From Sclerotinia nivalis (taxonomy: Eukaryota > Ascomycota > Leotiomycetes > Helotiales > Sclerotiniaceae), in NCBI GenBank assembly GCA_029531795.1, contig JAPEIS010000013.1:620001-684000 (forward strand): a DNA stretch of 64,000 nt. Direction: 5' to 3'. Positions within the stretch are counted from its first letter, which is position 1. Each line of letters opens with the position of its first letter. The notes beneath the pieces were generated by a model. It searched no databases. It was not told the origin of the DNA and saw only the letters and a program-made list of their open reading frames with translations. Positions 33,812 through 47,849 of the stretch are shown here, piece after piece. Position numbers and translations under genes: made by a program.

Positions 33812-36800
33812 TCAAGCATCGTACATGTCATCGTCGTCGGGCTCCCAGCTTCCATCTGCACTTTCACCCGAAGCACTCTTTTTAGGCGTGGGATTTTTGG
33901 GGATGAGGTTAGGATTCGAGGTTATAGCAGCTGCAGGGGGTTTAGCTTTGGATGCACCAGCTTTGGAAGTACTAGCTTTAGGAGTGCCTGACATGGCGGC
34001 GACATTCTTGGGGACGGCACTCTTGGGAGTCGCGGTCTTCGGGGTGGCACTTCTGCGGCCAGCAGTTTTCGGGGGTTTTGCACTCGGGGTGGCAGCGGAT
34101 TTGATTAGATTGGGTGTAGTAGCGCTGCTGGAGGTAAGCTCCTTCGTCTTCTTAGCCCTAGGCGTGGCGGGCTTCGGAGCGGCTGCCTTAGGAGTGGCAG
34201 TCTTAGCTGTGGCAGCCTTTCTAGTGGTACTCCTCTTAGTAGCCTTTTGCTTCTTTTCTGGCTCCCAGTCCCCATCTTTACTATCCCGTGAAGCACCCTT
34301 TTTAGTCACATTCTTTGGAGTGACCAAATTCTCAATGCCGTAATCTCGCGCCATGGATGGTGTTTGAAGAATGCCTTCGCCTGCAGCTTCGGTGGTAAAA
34401 GTATTTTGATGATCAAAACCTCGAGATTGGACTTTGCTGATGGTGTGAGTGTTGATGTTGGATGGGACACCACTAAGATATGTTGTAGGGCTTGAAGTAT
34501 ATTCATATTCTGGGAAAAGACGCTGGGAACCGTTCAGATTATTTCTTCCATCATTTTCTCTCACACCGACGGTATCCCTTGAAATCGATCCAAGGCTGTA
34601 TCCTGCAGGTTCTGCAGTGCTAATCATACCTCTTCTTCCGGCAGCTCCAAAATTGTATCCAAAGGGGCCTGGCGCATCGCTCTCAGCAGTATTCGGTGTA
34701 TTTGTAGAGACAACTCCTAAACCAGCTCCAGTAATGTATTCTGAAGAACCAGGAGCGTCATTTGCAATGCGTCTCACGAGGGTATCTTCCATACCATCAG
34801 TTCTTAATCCATCACTCTTACTCACTCCACTCATCCCAACATCTCCGTTCCTTTTGGCTGGAGTAACTTCTTGCAGAAGCCATTTATAATCCTCAGCAAT
34901 CCTATCCGCAACATCCCGTCGCACCTTCGGAGGAGGTTTTGGGCCACGCCCTACTGGACCCTTTCGATACCAATTCGTCATAGCACCTGGTGTTGGTGGT
35001 GGGACTGATTTTGCTTCTGGTCGGAAGGCTGAGTTTAGGTAGTTGGCGCGGTAGGTCATGTCGTAGTCTCTAAGAGCTTTGCGAACTTGTTGACGATCTA
35101 GCGAGGCGATCTGCGCAGCAGGTATTAGTGAAAATATTGTCAAGAGTTCTGGGTAAGGAGTGAAAGAAGGATGAAAGAGGGGTAATATAAGGGGATGAAA
35201 GACTAACATCTTCATCATCGACGGGAGCATCAAAACCTTTATGTGTCCATTTTGGTATTTGCATTCCTTCTCCAGCTCTATGTGCATAGAAAAAGTCAGT
35301 CTCAAACAGTGAAATTTGATAATAGAACTCAAAACATACCTCATAGCAGTGTCATAACTCTGTCTCCTACCATCAAAGAATTTATGCTCATATAATCCCA
35401 TTGGAATATTCTCAAAAGGCTCTTCAGAAGTTCTCTTGTGCTCCAAATCCAATTTCTGAACAAGAAAATCCTCGTCATCCAATGCTGGGCCTAGAATCGG
35501 ACCAGTGAGTTCGGAATCAGTCAGATCAATATTATAACCGATGCTATCAAGCTGATTCTCTGAGATTGGCGGCTTTCGAACGTCTCGAAAGTCAGGCCAA
35601 GGGAAATCGCCGTCCATGAAGTTATCTCCAGACATATCGGCAAGATCTACGTCGGGCGTCGCGTCGCGAAATTTCTGTATTTTCTTGATGTGGAGATAGA
35701 GTTCTGATGGCATGGTGATGGCGAAGGGGGTATTGTCGCGATTGTTTAAGATCTGAAGAGAGAATTCGAGGTACAACCCCGAATTTCTAGTTGGGGACGG
35801 CCAGCGTTGAAAGCGCTCGTCACCCAAATACATTGGTTCGAGCATTGGCTCGATCTGGTTGACCATTGTGAGTGCTGTGGAGAGTTTAGATAAGAAGGTT
35901 TGGATATTAGGTAATTGAGGCATAGACTCACCAGGATCGATGACCCAAGGTTCTGGCTCTGGCGCAGCTTGTGCTGCGGCTGTATCATAAAGAAAAAAGT
36001 CAGCTTCAAAAATAGGATTGAGGTATAAAAAATTGGTCGGAAGGCGGTGAAAGCGACTGAATGTCCGAGTAGTGAATAGGCATTGTCAGATGTCAGGATT
36101 ATTGTAGTAACTTGAAATAATGAAGACAGTTCAGTCCAAAAGAAGTGAAGTCCTTTCAAGTACAACAAAACAAAGACTATTTCCGAAGAAATGATCGAGA
36201 AGAACAAGAGAAAGGACGGTCTGAGTGTAAGAATAACATTATTCTCCAAGACACTCTGGAAGAGAACCATTGAAATTGAAGTGATGACTTTGTGAAGCAC
36301 AGATACAAACAAACGTTCCCATTATTGAAGGAACAGCTAGGTATGAGAAGCTTCTGAAACAAGGAAATATACTACAGTCAAAAAGTAATTGTACAGATCA
36401 CATGAAACAATTAGTTGTGAGATTGACAAGAGCCAACTATTCTCAAACAAGATTCAAGCATAACAGAAATGGATAGTAGTATCACTAGAACAACCATGGA
36501 CAGCCTTCGAATGCAGATGTGTGGATGGTAAGGAAAAGACTGATTTTGAGAACCGCATGGACTATCTTTTGTTGAAGAAGATTCGAGGACAATTGAGGTT
36601 GGAAGTAATTTGAAAAAAAGAACTATAAACAATTCTCGAATCCTAGACCCACAGAGAATACGACAACTTATGGCTTCCTCAGGACAATGGAGATGGCAGT
36701 TGAGAAGACAGAGATGTAATTTTCTGCTATTTATAACCAATAAGGGTGCAATGGCTTAGCAGAAAGTAACTCCGGGGTCATGGATGAATTGTGATGGGGC

Positions 36801-36921
36801 AAGAAACAAGAAACTTCAAACAAAAGAAGCAGCAGAAATTTACCGCCCGGAGGCCAGGCATCCCCATCAATCCCCACTGTCTTCCCAACTCCACTGGTTG
36901 TTGATAATCCTCTACGAAAGA
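33812..36921 (-). CDS. Hypothetical nuclear-type protein with histone-H1-like TPKA-rich tail, at least 5 exons, 5' end unresolved
   Basis: Exons read with confidence: 35979-35932, 35874-35340, 35277-35208 and 35110-33812 (introns 57, 62 and 97 bp). Splicing restores PEPEPWVIDPALTMVNQIEP, then SYDTAMRAGEGMQIPKWTH and PVDDEDIASLDRQQVRKAL. A further in-frame segment, 36921-36844 (GLSTTSGVGKTVGIDGDAW), has good splice edges but needs an 864-bp intron. A possible start, MEAILADIDP at 37202-37173, does not join in phase with a standard donor. The N-terminal half (LGDERFQRWPSPTRNSGLYL, SELYLHIKKIQKF) looks folded; the last ~250 residues are Lys/Ala/Thr/Pro-rich with many TPKxA units like histone H1 tails or AT-hook proteins, suggesting DNA binding (inference). 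The motif S-x-DG-x-WEP occurs twice (DSKDGDWEPEKK and ESADGSWEPDDD), bracketing the tail. Not a family I can name. Confidence 0.72.
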
Positions 36922-37202
36922 CTACACAGGAAGAGATAAGTTAGTGGTGTTGTAATTAACTCTATCTGGAGATTAGACGAAGGAAGTGCGAATAGGTTGA
37001 ACAAGACAAGACCGTGCTCTAACCGAACCAATCGGGCCAATCAGATGCATTTACACCTCGCTACAACCCAAATACAGCAAAATGATTGCATGCTTGCATT
37101 TTGAGTATGAAACAACTGCGTGATATTCTGAATAAAATAACAAGGGTAAGGAAGAAAGGAAGAACAACGTACCGGATCGATATCTGCCAAGATGGCCTCC
37201 AT

Positions 37203-39397
37203 TTAGGACCTAGACATGGTTACTTGAAAAAATCGAGAAGAGCAAACAAAAAAACAAAAATTCTAAGTAGGGTCAAACCTACAAGATAACTGCAATTTTA
37301 CATGAGTCATCCGATTTAATCTCTTTTTCTTGAATAACCTTGATTTACTGGATATCATCTTATTCAAATTCGAGACATGCCACAGCACGATATGACATGG
37401 ATTAGAAACCTCAGAACTTCCAAGGTATCTATCGAAGACTAGTTTCCTGTTTCGGAGCTCGCATTTAGAAGAAAAAGAGATCTGATGATAGGAGGATTGA
37501 GGGTGGGGTATAAGCCACTTACAGCCATAGCAAATACGATGTGCTTCATGAATACTTCTCCATTCCCTTGCCCCTCTTCAGAGTTCATACTATTAGTACT
37601 GCCTAAAAATACCACAAATTTACTTCTAGACTTTGAGTTTGATCTAACATCCGGGAAACCCCATGGGTAGGCATTCAAAAGAAGAATAAGAGAATTGATT
37701 TTGACTGGATCAACGATCAACTAATGAGACACATAACGTGGTGATATCATATCATTCATCTCTATTGAAATGGAATTACATTCAGTAGATGTTTATTCTT
37801 AAGGCCACCTGGTAGAACTTTTGACAGAAGAAACTCGAGCTCGAAGTTCTCTGTAGAGAGAAATACAGATGGGTCGAGCAGGGATTCAAGATCGGATTAC
37901 AAGTCACTACTATAGCATATCCTTCATCCACACTTCCCCATGACCTTACACCTATTGAAATTACTACCTCAAACTGCCCAAGGGTCTATTTCTGCCTATG
38001 TGATATCACATACCTGCCACAAAGTTCACATGTTGTTCCGGGCCACTGCGCAATTTTGACATTCCGAAATCAACTTAGCTCATTCCGAAACTAAACATGA
38101 CGCAATCAAGAGGAAACTCCAATTACACAAAACTCGAGGACCCATTAACCTTGAAATACTAGCTAATCTAGGAAAATTATTCATTTCATATCACTAATAT
38201 TATCAAAGGTCACTTAGCAGCTATCCGAGATTCCCGGCCAACAGCAGAACTCGCAGTTACAAATCGTAGACAGTTTCCTATTCACAATATTATAGATTTT
38301 CAACAAATTATATAAAGATTTGAAGGAATTATAATAATTCTAATTTCGCGTATGCCTCTTTTGTGCCCCGCCCGAGCACAATTGATAACAAGTAAAAGCT
38401 TCAAGATCCAAGATTAATCAATGTTGATTGAATCCAACTAGCGATTACTCTCATCTTTTTCGGTATATGCGAGAAGTAGCTTGTCCCAGGTGAGTGATGG
38501 AATCGACATGAACCATCCCCTTCCAAGACCATCCATCATCTATCTTCCCCCGCATCCCCCAAGATCCAAAATGAAAAACCAAAATAACCCAACCCATCTC
38601 CTCAAAAACCAATAAAGTAAATAGAGTACAAATATTTCATATTGAAAAATCTACTTAGACGCCAACCAACATATTTAAAACCGTGAGATGAGCAGCTATC
38701 TACCGGCATACCTCCAAATAATTTCCCTCAATCCGAACTCCAATTTCGATATCCAAAGACTAGATGAAACATTATTCATTTACTCACTCACACTCATTCA
38801 TTCATTCGAATTCCTAGTCAACTAAATCCATATTCTCAAGAAAATTCTTGTGTATCTAATCTATTCAAAAATCTACAAAATCTTTTCCCGCTTTCCCTCG
38901 CAAATTCTATTTGGTATCTTTTGCATTCATGCCACATTCGTCTTCAACCGTCTATCTTCTTCCACCGAAAATGCGAACAAATGCGAATAAAATATATCGA
39001 ATCCAACTCCTATAACACCTAACCAAGGTAGCAAAGAACTCCCTTGCATAAAAAACGCCTGTGATTTTGTGGGTTATGTACATGCGTGAAAAGAGGTGGC
39101 ATTCATACTGTACAGTCGGTGTATGCCGTATTTGCTGTACCGGGATCTGTAAAGTATGAAAAAAATATGATGAGGGGGCGGCATAAACATTAAATATGAA
39201 TTGTGTGCGCTGTAAATATCGAGGATGGATGTGGCTATGAAAAGAATAACCTCGTGATGAAACGACGAAATTGGCCGCGTTGAGATGGGGCCAAAAATAC
39301 CAATAAAAGTTGGACCTCAATATGTAACACCAGTATTGGCCCGACATTGAGCCAAACGTATGATCTTTGGCCTGAATCTTTTTTGGTTTAGTTTCGT
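37203..39397. other. Gene-poor interval, 2.2 kb
   Basis: AT-rich DNA between two minus-strand genes: the upstream flank of the TPKA-tail gene and the 3' flank of the Ca2+/H+ exchanger. Only short frames without protein character occur on either strand. Nothing supported. Confidence 0.5.
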
Positions 39398-41380
39398 TTA
39401 TGCAACACCTGTTGCTGGGTAGTACCAAGCACATACTGCGATGATTCTATCGAATGTCAGTATAAGATAGCATGAAGACGGGAAATAAAACTCACATGTA
39501 CAGGCATTGTAAAAGCATTCCTTCCAACCAATGACTCTTACCATCACCAATCAAATAATTGACAAGTAAAATAGACACAAAAAGGACGGCAACCTGGAAA
39601 CCATCGAAACTCAAGTTCATTGCATCGTTGCCCATGATCCATCCGATGACGACCAGTAAGGGGATAAGGAACAACGCGACTTGCATACTAGAACCAACGG
39701 CGACACCAATTGCAAGATCCATCTTATCCTTGCAAGCAACCGTTACTGCAGTGGCATGCTCTGCCGCATTTCCAACGATAGGAAGGAGAATAAGACCAAC
39801 AAATTCTTCCGAGACTGCACCATTAGCAGTAATTGCGCCAATACTATCAACCATGAATTCTGCGCAAAGTCCAATGATAGCAGTGCAACCTGCAAGTGTA
39901 GCCCAGGCGACCATGATGTGTAATTGTGGTCCTTCTCCCTCCTCCTCTTCCTCTTCATGTGCGTTTGGGTTGATCAGCTCGTCGTTAGGTGGTCGCTCCG
40001 TGATGTTCGCTCTTCCAGGTCCCGCCCCAATTCCACCAGCCTTGGCCAAACTCTTTGCGATTGCGCCTTGAGGTAAAGCATTCTTGCGTGGCTTCATTGG
40101 TACCTTTTGACTCTCCTCATTGAAAATTGTAGCGTGTGTATGCAATTGGAAGTAAAGATAGCCGATGTATACCACAAGAAGAATGACTGAGGTACCACGA
40201 GAGATAGCCGCAATTGGAGCATCAGTTGTTGTGCTCCATAAGTCGAAGGCGGTAGGGACAATAACACTGGCTATAGCGAGGGCCAATAAACTTGCAGCCG
40301 TTTGAGCAACCGTTTGATTAAAGAACTGTTCTTCTCTTCTGAGTCCTCCAAAGAAGAAGCACATTCCCATGACGAGTAATAAATTGGATAAAATACTGCC
40401 AACCAAAGAGGTTTGGACAATGAGAACTTCTCCTTTCGCTAGCGCAATGATGGCAACGATCATTTCGACGGCATTTCTGATTGACGTTAGTTGAGATCAT
40501 AGAGCGCGATGTGTAATACATACCCGAAAGAAGCATTTAGCAAGCCTCCTAAACTTTCACCTACATGGAGAGAAATTTCCTCGGTGGCAAAACTCAACAT
40601 AGCTGCCAATGGTATGATAGCAATGAAGTTGACCACGAAAATTATAATCCCATTGACCTTGGCGTAGTTGAGCGCGATACCGACCGGTGCAGCTATGAGT
40701 AAAATGTTGATCCACGAATTGAAAATGGTGTTTTGCAATTGATTCCTGACGGTGAAAGGTTCATGCTTCAAATCCTTCCCCCTGAAGATTCCTCCTTTCT
40801 TCTTCTCTTCGCCATCTACCTGTTCCCTGTCCTTCTTGGTCCATTTGCTGAGGAATCTTCGTCGAGCCTTCTCTTCCACGCTAGGTTGTCGCGATGATCG
40901 CCTTCCAACAATTGTTTCTTCCGTACTTGGATCGCTAGGTCGTCCATCATTATTCGTAGGTGTCTTCTCCAACTTCTGCATCTCCACTGCACCTTCACCT
41001 TGCTGAGTGAAAAAGGGTGCTTGGCTAGCTGATGATCGTGGTCCATCTTCAGTTTTTACGGTTCTTAAGCCAATTTCCTCCAAACCTCTTAAAGCTTCCT
41101 CATCGGGAAGTTGGGCTGGAAATGTACTACTGCGTCTTGTGGTTTTCGAAAAAGGGTTCCATTCTGTTCCTGGACCATGCCATGCTTCTTTTCGCGCGGC
41201 CCGCTTCGTAGTGTCTAAATTGAACATAATAGTAAGTATCACCCATCAAACAATGAGTATTAAAATCAAAAGAAATAAGAATAAATTCTCGGCAGGGGCA
41301 TTGATATAATGACCATTGACAAAAAAGATGTCTCTGAGAAAAAGGATTCACTAACAAAGATTGTAGTCGTTTGGAGCCAT
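39398..41380 (-). CDS. vcx1: Vacuolar Ca2+/H+ exchanger (CAX family, Vcx1-like), 4 exons, 581 aa
   Basis: Uses the vacuolar proton gradient to take up Ca2+. Exons are 41380-41356, 41214-40524, 40476-39496 and 39446-39398 (introns 141, 47 and 49 bp); the sum is a whole number of codons. Start ATG 41380 gives MAPNDYNLY, joined to TTKRAARKEAW. The N-terminal ~150 residues are hydrophilic (Ser/Lys/Glu-rich), typical of regulatory tails in fungal CAX proteins. About eleven membrane segments follow. The two cation-binding repeats are seen: GNAVEMIVAIIAL (formed across intron 2, from about residue 239) and GNAAEHATAVTVACKDKMD (about 470). Between the repeats is an acidic loop with a Glu run (HEEEEEEGEGP). 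The last exon encodes IIAVCAWYYPATGVA. Calcineurin-type regulation is known for the family but not visible here. Confidence 0.95.
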
Positions 41381-41963
41381 GGTTTTGTAATGTAATGTCA
41401 AGTTGACAATGTCTGGGGGATTGCTGACGCGATACAGGTCCTTCTTGAGTGGATCTGGTCCGAAAGTGCGGTCGTATAGGTAGTAAAATGAGTAAGATGA
41501 GTAGGTAGATAATAAGGCACTGTTAGGCTCTCGAGGGCCTTTATGAGATGGGTGTCCGTAAATGCAGCTGAATTATTCCTGCAGATCCACCGGCGCTTCA
41601 CTCTCAAATTGGCTGATGATATGGATAAAAGAATCGAATGAAAGTAATACTCTTTTTTTTCGAAGTGAGGCGATCTTCCTGAATGAAGGTGATTTCGTTG
41701 ATTGGAATTAAGGGTTCAGATGTTCCCAATGTTCCAATTCGTCGTCCGTGTACTCTTGGTTGTATTGTTATAAGATTATTATCGAAACTATATATGATAA
41801 GGGGCGTTTGTATCCTTCACAAAATCCGAAGGATAGGTAGATAAACTCTTATGCTTTAACGAGAGGCGAAATGACAAACGGTTTGTGTGAGTTGTTATTC
41901 CTTCTTGGATTTGAATCGCAAGCAAAGGTGGCTTAGCGATATTTGAATTTGTGTGTTGGTCTG

Positions 41964-42021
41964 TCGATCTCTCTCTCTCTCTCCCTCTCTCTCTATCTCT
42001 CTCTCTCTCTCTTTTCTCTCT
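41964..42021. repeat. CT microsatellite in the leader/promoter of the Ca2+/H+ exchanger
   Basis: An almost uninterrupted CT run with occasional CCC, TA and TTTT breaks, about 590-640 bases upstream of the exchanger's ATG. On the transcribed strand it is a GA run. Pyrimidine-rich tracts like this are common in fungal promoters, and length is expected to vary between strains. Confidence 0.9.
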
Positions 42022-45000
42022 GTTTACGAGCTCGCGTTGCTAGGTTCTTTTTTAGTTATGAGCGAACGAAAGTACTTGCCCCAGTGCAGTGTTGCTAACT
42101 GTGGCTGATGAATGGTCCTACTAGGTCGATTTAAGAAAAAGACGTTTGACCTAATAGAAGGCTGTGGTTTTGAAATTGTTGATGTAAAACCAGAGGTGTT
42201 GGGAAATATGATTAACAGGTTGTTTGTAAAAGAAAAAGAAAAAGAGGATGATTTAATGACTTTGAGAAAATTTCCAGGAGATCCAAGGTAAACTGTACTC
42301 CCGCTGTTTGGAGTGAAGCCAAAGTCTTGGCAAATGTGCGGTATTAGTTTCCTATCCCTAGACTCTCTCTGGCTGCGATTGCAAAGATATCAGAAATTCT
42401 TATTATGGTTGAGTTTCCTCGGTGATTATTGTGTACTACGTAGGATTCGAAGAGGCGTATGATGGATGATGCTATTATAGGTATCTAGACAATAGATAAT
42501 ATGAAGATGGAGGAAAGAAGATGGATCAAAATTGTGCAAGAATAGTTGAAGTTTGTTGTTTTCGTTTGCAGTTTGCAGTTTGCGTCGAGTTTTATATTCG
42601 TGGCGCCAATGCGATATTATATTTTATTTATGACTGAAGTTACCGTGTATCTGAATGAATCATCTATTGATTCGTCCATCATCCATCATTCACTTACTCC
42701 ATGCTTCCAGTCCAATGCCATTCACGATACTGTCTGTCATCAACTCTGTCAACACAATCTGGAGTCTTGGTCCCCGAAGTTCCAAGCAAATTGAAGCAAT
42801 GAATGAATGACCCCTAAAACCAAGGAATTGTCAACAAGAAAATCGATTATAACCGCCACTTAAATCATAATATCTCAAACTTGGCGCCGTGGCATCAGAA
42901 GCTTCAGTAATCTTGATTCTAACCAAGCTTCTATGAATTGGACACCAGTATATCTGCATTACCAGGTACGTACTAGGTACTATGCAGTATGCACACATCT
43001 TTCTCTATTCTGCTCAAATCAGACCCGGATAATCTACAATTTACAATCTACAATCTCAATCATCAATCAATCAAACTAATATCAATCCATCACAAACATG
43101 CGCCTCCTCGATGACGATGTCCTTATTTTACCCCCTTAACATCCCCATATAAGTTTTGTATTATGTATTATGCTGTGAAACTCTCAATAGTCTGCCTCCA
43201 CGGCAGTGGCCCTCGGAGAGCCAGCGGAGCGTCATTTCATTTGTTAATTCCGTGTTACTCTATGGTAAAGATTGTGCTTGCTTGTGATATAACGCCATAA
43301 TTACTCAGGAAATATGTACAACTTTTAATATTAAATCAACAAAACCAGATGTAGATTCTTCATGAATGCGGGGACAAATGCACCCACTTTCACATCGAAG
43401 CAGTTCCTCCCGTTATTAGTTTTAGGTTTAGTTTTCTACATAGCCACACAACTACTGCTGAAATTCCACTTTTGCTCATTCCAATTCCACATTGTCGTTC
43501 ATAACCCCATTTTTTATATATTATCCTGGTTCTTCCAAATCATCTTACACTCACGTGATACTCACGAAACAACTACCGCGAACTACCGAATGCATTTCGT
43601 CGTGGCAGACACAAACACCAAATCAAATGCAACGATAGAATGAAACATCAATTGATGCTGGGTCCCAAAAATGCAGATCTTTTTTTCTGGAAGACTTGAT
43701 TGGGAATTGGGGGCCAGGAACAGATCATGTGGCTGTGATTTTTATGGGTCTGTGGCTGGTGATTATAGTAGGGGTTTGAATTCTACGATCGAGCAGATAA
43801 AAATCGGTGAACGGGGCTATCGAGACGAACCGAGGGCTATGCCGTAAGTGACGGTGAGATCTTTAAAGCAGGGGTGTAAAATGTCGATGCAAGTCCATGG
43901 TGAGCTGTACTCAAGCCTCAGAGCGATGTACGGTAAGCAAGACGAGCTGGATACTGCATTGGAAGCTGACGTGTCAGCCACGCCGTAGTTTTACTAAGTA
44001 TGTTTTGCGATGCCAACGAATGCCTGGCATGCTCTTTATTTTTCAATTCGCAGTTCACCATCATTGGGCATGTTCAGATTTCAAAGTTTGGGGATTCCAA
44101 ATCGTTGTTTCTGCCAGTGGCGGGCGATGTTACATGTCGCGGCCTATGTCCACAGAGAGTGTTGGGCCAACAGGCCGTAAGGCTGTTAGGCGGCTTTGGT
44201 CATCGGCTGCCTCGTCTTATTTTGACCACGTTTTTATTTAGGGCTTTGTTCATGCGCTTGTTTGTTTGATTTTGAGGTGGCTTTGAAGAATGCCATTATG
44301 TTTAAAAGGATGTTTGGAATCTCAGGTGCTTGACTGGGTGATAGTAGAATGTGGGTTCATCTCTCAGGATTCCAATTGATTCTTGAGGCGAAGGAGGGAG
44401 CACTTTTCATCATCTCATTTCTCAATTAATTACACAAGATCTCCTTCTTCTGTTCTAGACTGTAATGCACAAGTAAGATACAGACTTGGTTGGTCCCGGA
44501 AAGGGCACTCACCTCTTTCCATTCTAAAACTAACGCCAGTATACATGTAATCTCAACTGGAAGTTTCCCAAGTCCAACATGACACAGTTTCTTCGTCACC
44601 AAATGCTGGTCTCTATATTTGGAGGTACTACGTCAATCAACAACAAGATATTGCTAAAACTGTCGTGCTCGCTAAACTGCTTCATCGAACGCGATGCCGC
44701 CAAGTCAAGCTACACTAACTTAAACTAGCGGCGATAATATTGAATATATTTAGCCCCTGGGTAGCTCTTCTCCAGTACAATGTTTGAAAGTCTGCACATA
44801 AGATGCATAATAGCGAAGTATACGCATTTGAAACTATTTAGCCTTGAGCAAGTGCCTTCGATCCTACCCTCAGCATAAATGGGAGACGAAAAGAACATCC
44901 ACTCTTTCCTTCTTCCTCTGGCTTTCAATCTGGCATTAACAGCCGTATTCACAATCTTTGTACACAAAAAGTTGAAATGCATAAAATGTCTAATTTCTAA

Positions 45001-45025
45001 GTAGTAATTGGAATGTCCATGGCTA

Positions 45026-45311
45026 GATTCCGGGGTCCTCGAATTGCTTAATTTTGTCAAAAAAAAAAAACCCCCCCCTTTGGCTGGCGTGTCATGATGT
45101 CATTGAAGCACCACAAAAACAGTTTAGATTGAAGCTCCTTAATACACGGAGTTAATGGACGACTCACGGAATTGCCTTGTTTGGCCTTTTTGGCCTTGGC
45201 CAGTTCATCCGCCCTTGTTCCAGAGGTCAGGATAATTGGATGTATAATTCCAAAATTTGAACCCCCCTTGAGATCCTTAGTGGCGCCAGTCGAGTGTTGT
45301 ATAATTTTCAT
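45026..45311 (-). CDS. Possible tiny protein, two exons
   Basis: ATG 45311 opens MKIIQHSTGATKDLKGGSNF and continues, through a Lys/Ala-rich AKAKKAKQGNS segment, to a GTGAGT donor near 45166; an AAATTAAG acceptor near 45050 would add QFEDPGI and a stop. The segment has protein-like composition (no low-complexity repeat until the AKAKKAKQ stretch) but is only about 55 codons and the intron would contain a poly-A/poly-C run. Family unknown. This is weak evidence; it could equally be noise. Confidence 0.25.
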
Positions 45312-46168
45312 TGAAAGAATTTGGTTGAAGATATGCGGTATGCATAATTATGCTAATATGGATGTGAATTGGATGCACACAATGGAGGGATACGAATTGA
45401 AATTTCAGATGATAGTATTTCATTGTTGATGAGTGGTTTGACACTTACAGTGGTAATGTACAAGTTGGAATGAAGCACAGTTAGCGCAGGTGGGTCTCAA
45501 GAATAACAAAAGATCGAATGAGATAGTTAGCATTTCTCAATTCACAGCGCTCATGTTTCTATAATATTTTGCTTGGAACTATAGATCTATACGGTTGTAT
45601 CGAATAGGAAGCACTCATTTTCCAAACCATACTAACACTTGTTGAAGCTCTCTTGAAAGTTATTTCGGTATGTTAGATGATTCCATGCACAAGAAGAATA
45701 TGGCAAGCCAATTACTTGAAAGCTGTGTTTACAGTATAATACATTCTCCAAGATCTCAATAAACAATGGGCAGAAACCCTCTCTCTGGAAGTACTATTTT
45801 TCCCACATATAAGCCCTGGCCAAATAAATTGGTGTCCATACTATCTTCCCAAATCACCATCGTCTAACCAAATTTTCACTGCGGTCAATTTTGCGCGCCC
45901 GTGCGACGGGAGATTGATTTTACAGGACTGCGGTATAAAAATCATTAAATTGTGGCATGAAGAATCATTTCTTAGTGTAGAAACATCTTCACCATTGCCT
46001 CGTGGTGTTACTTGAAAGTCTTCTTGTATGTAAAAGTTCCTTGCACAAATAGATTTTATTCGTCTTAAATAATAGCTACACAACTTTTCAGAATATCTCT
46101 TGTACGCAACGTTAATACAACCCCATCACAACCACAAAGCGTTCCAGGCGTGCGAAGGATCTCATTAA

Positions 46169-47849
<1,681 letters not shown>

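Noticed and set aside
33711..34343. 210-codon plus-strand frame opposite the TPKA-rich tail (G/V/A/L-rich)
   Set aside because: Antisense of a low-complexity Lys/Ala/Pro tail; the hydrophobic repeat pattern follows from the codon bias of the real gene.
35111..35339. Continuous reading of the TPKA-tail gene through 35111-35339 without splicing
   Set aside because: The frame happens to stay open, but removing the 62- and 97-base introns gives a far more natural sequence (AGEGMQIPKWTH...PVDDED) with consensus splice sites, whereas the unspliced version inserts hydrophobic random-like sequence.
43362..44241. Two plus-strand frames of 93 and 114 codons
   Set aside because: Composition and lack of motifs look random; no promoter or splice support.
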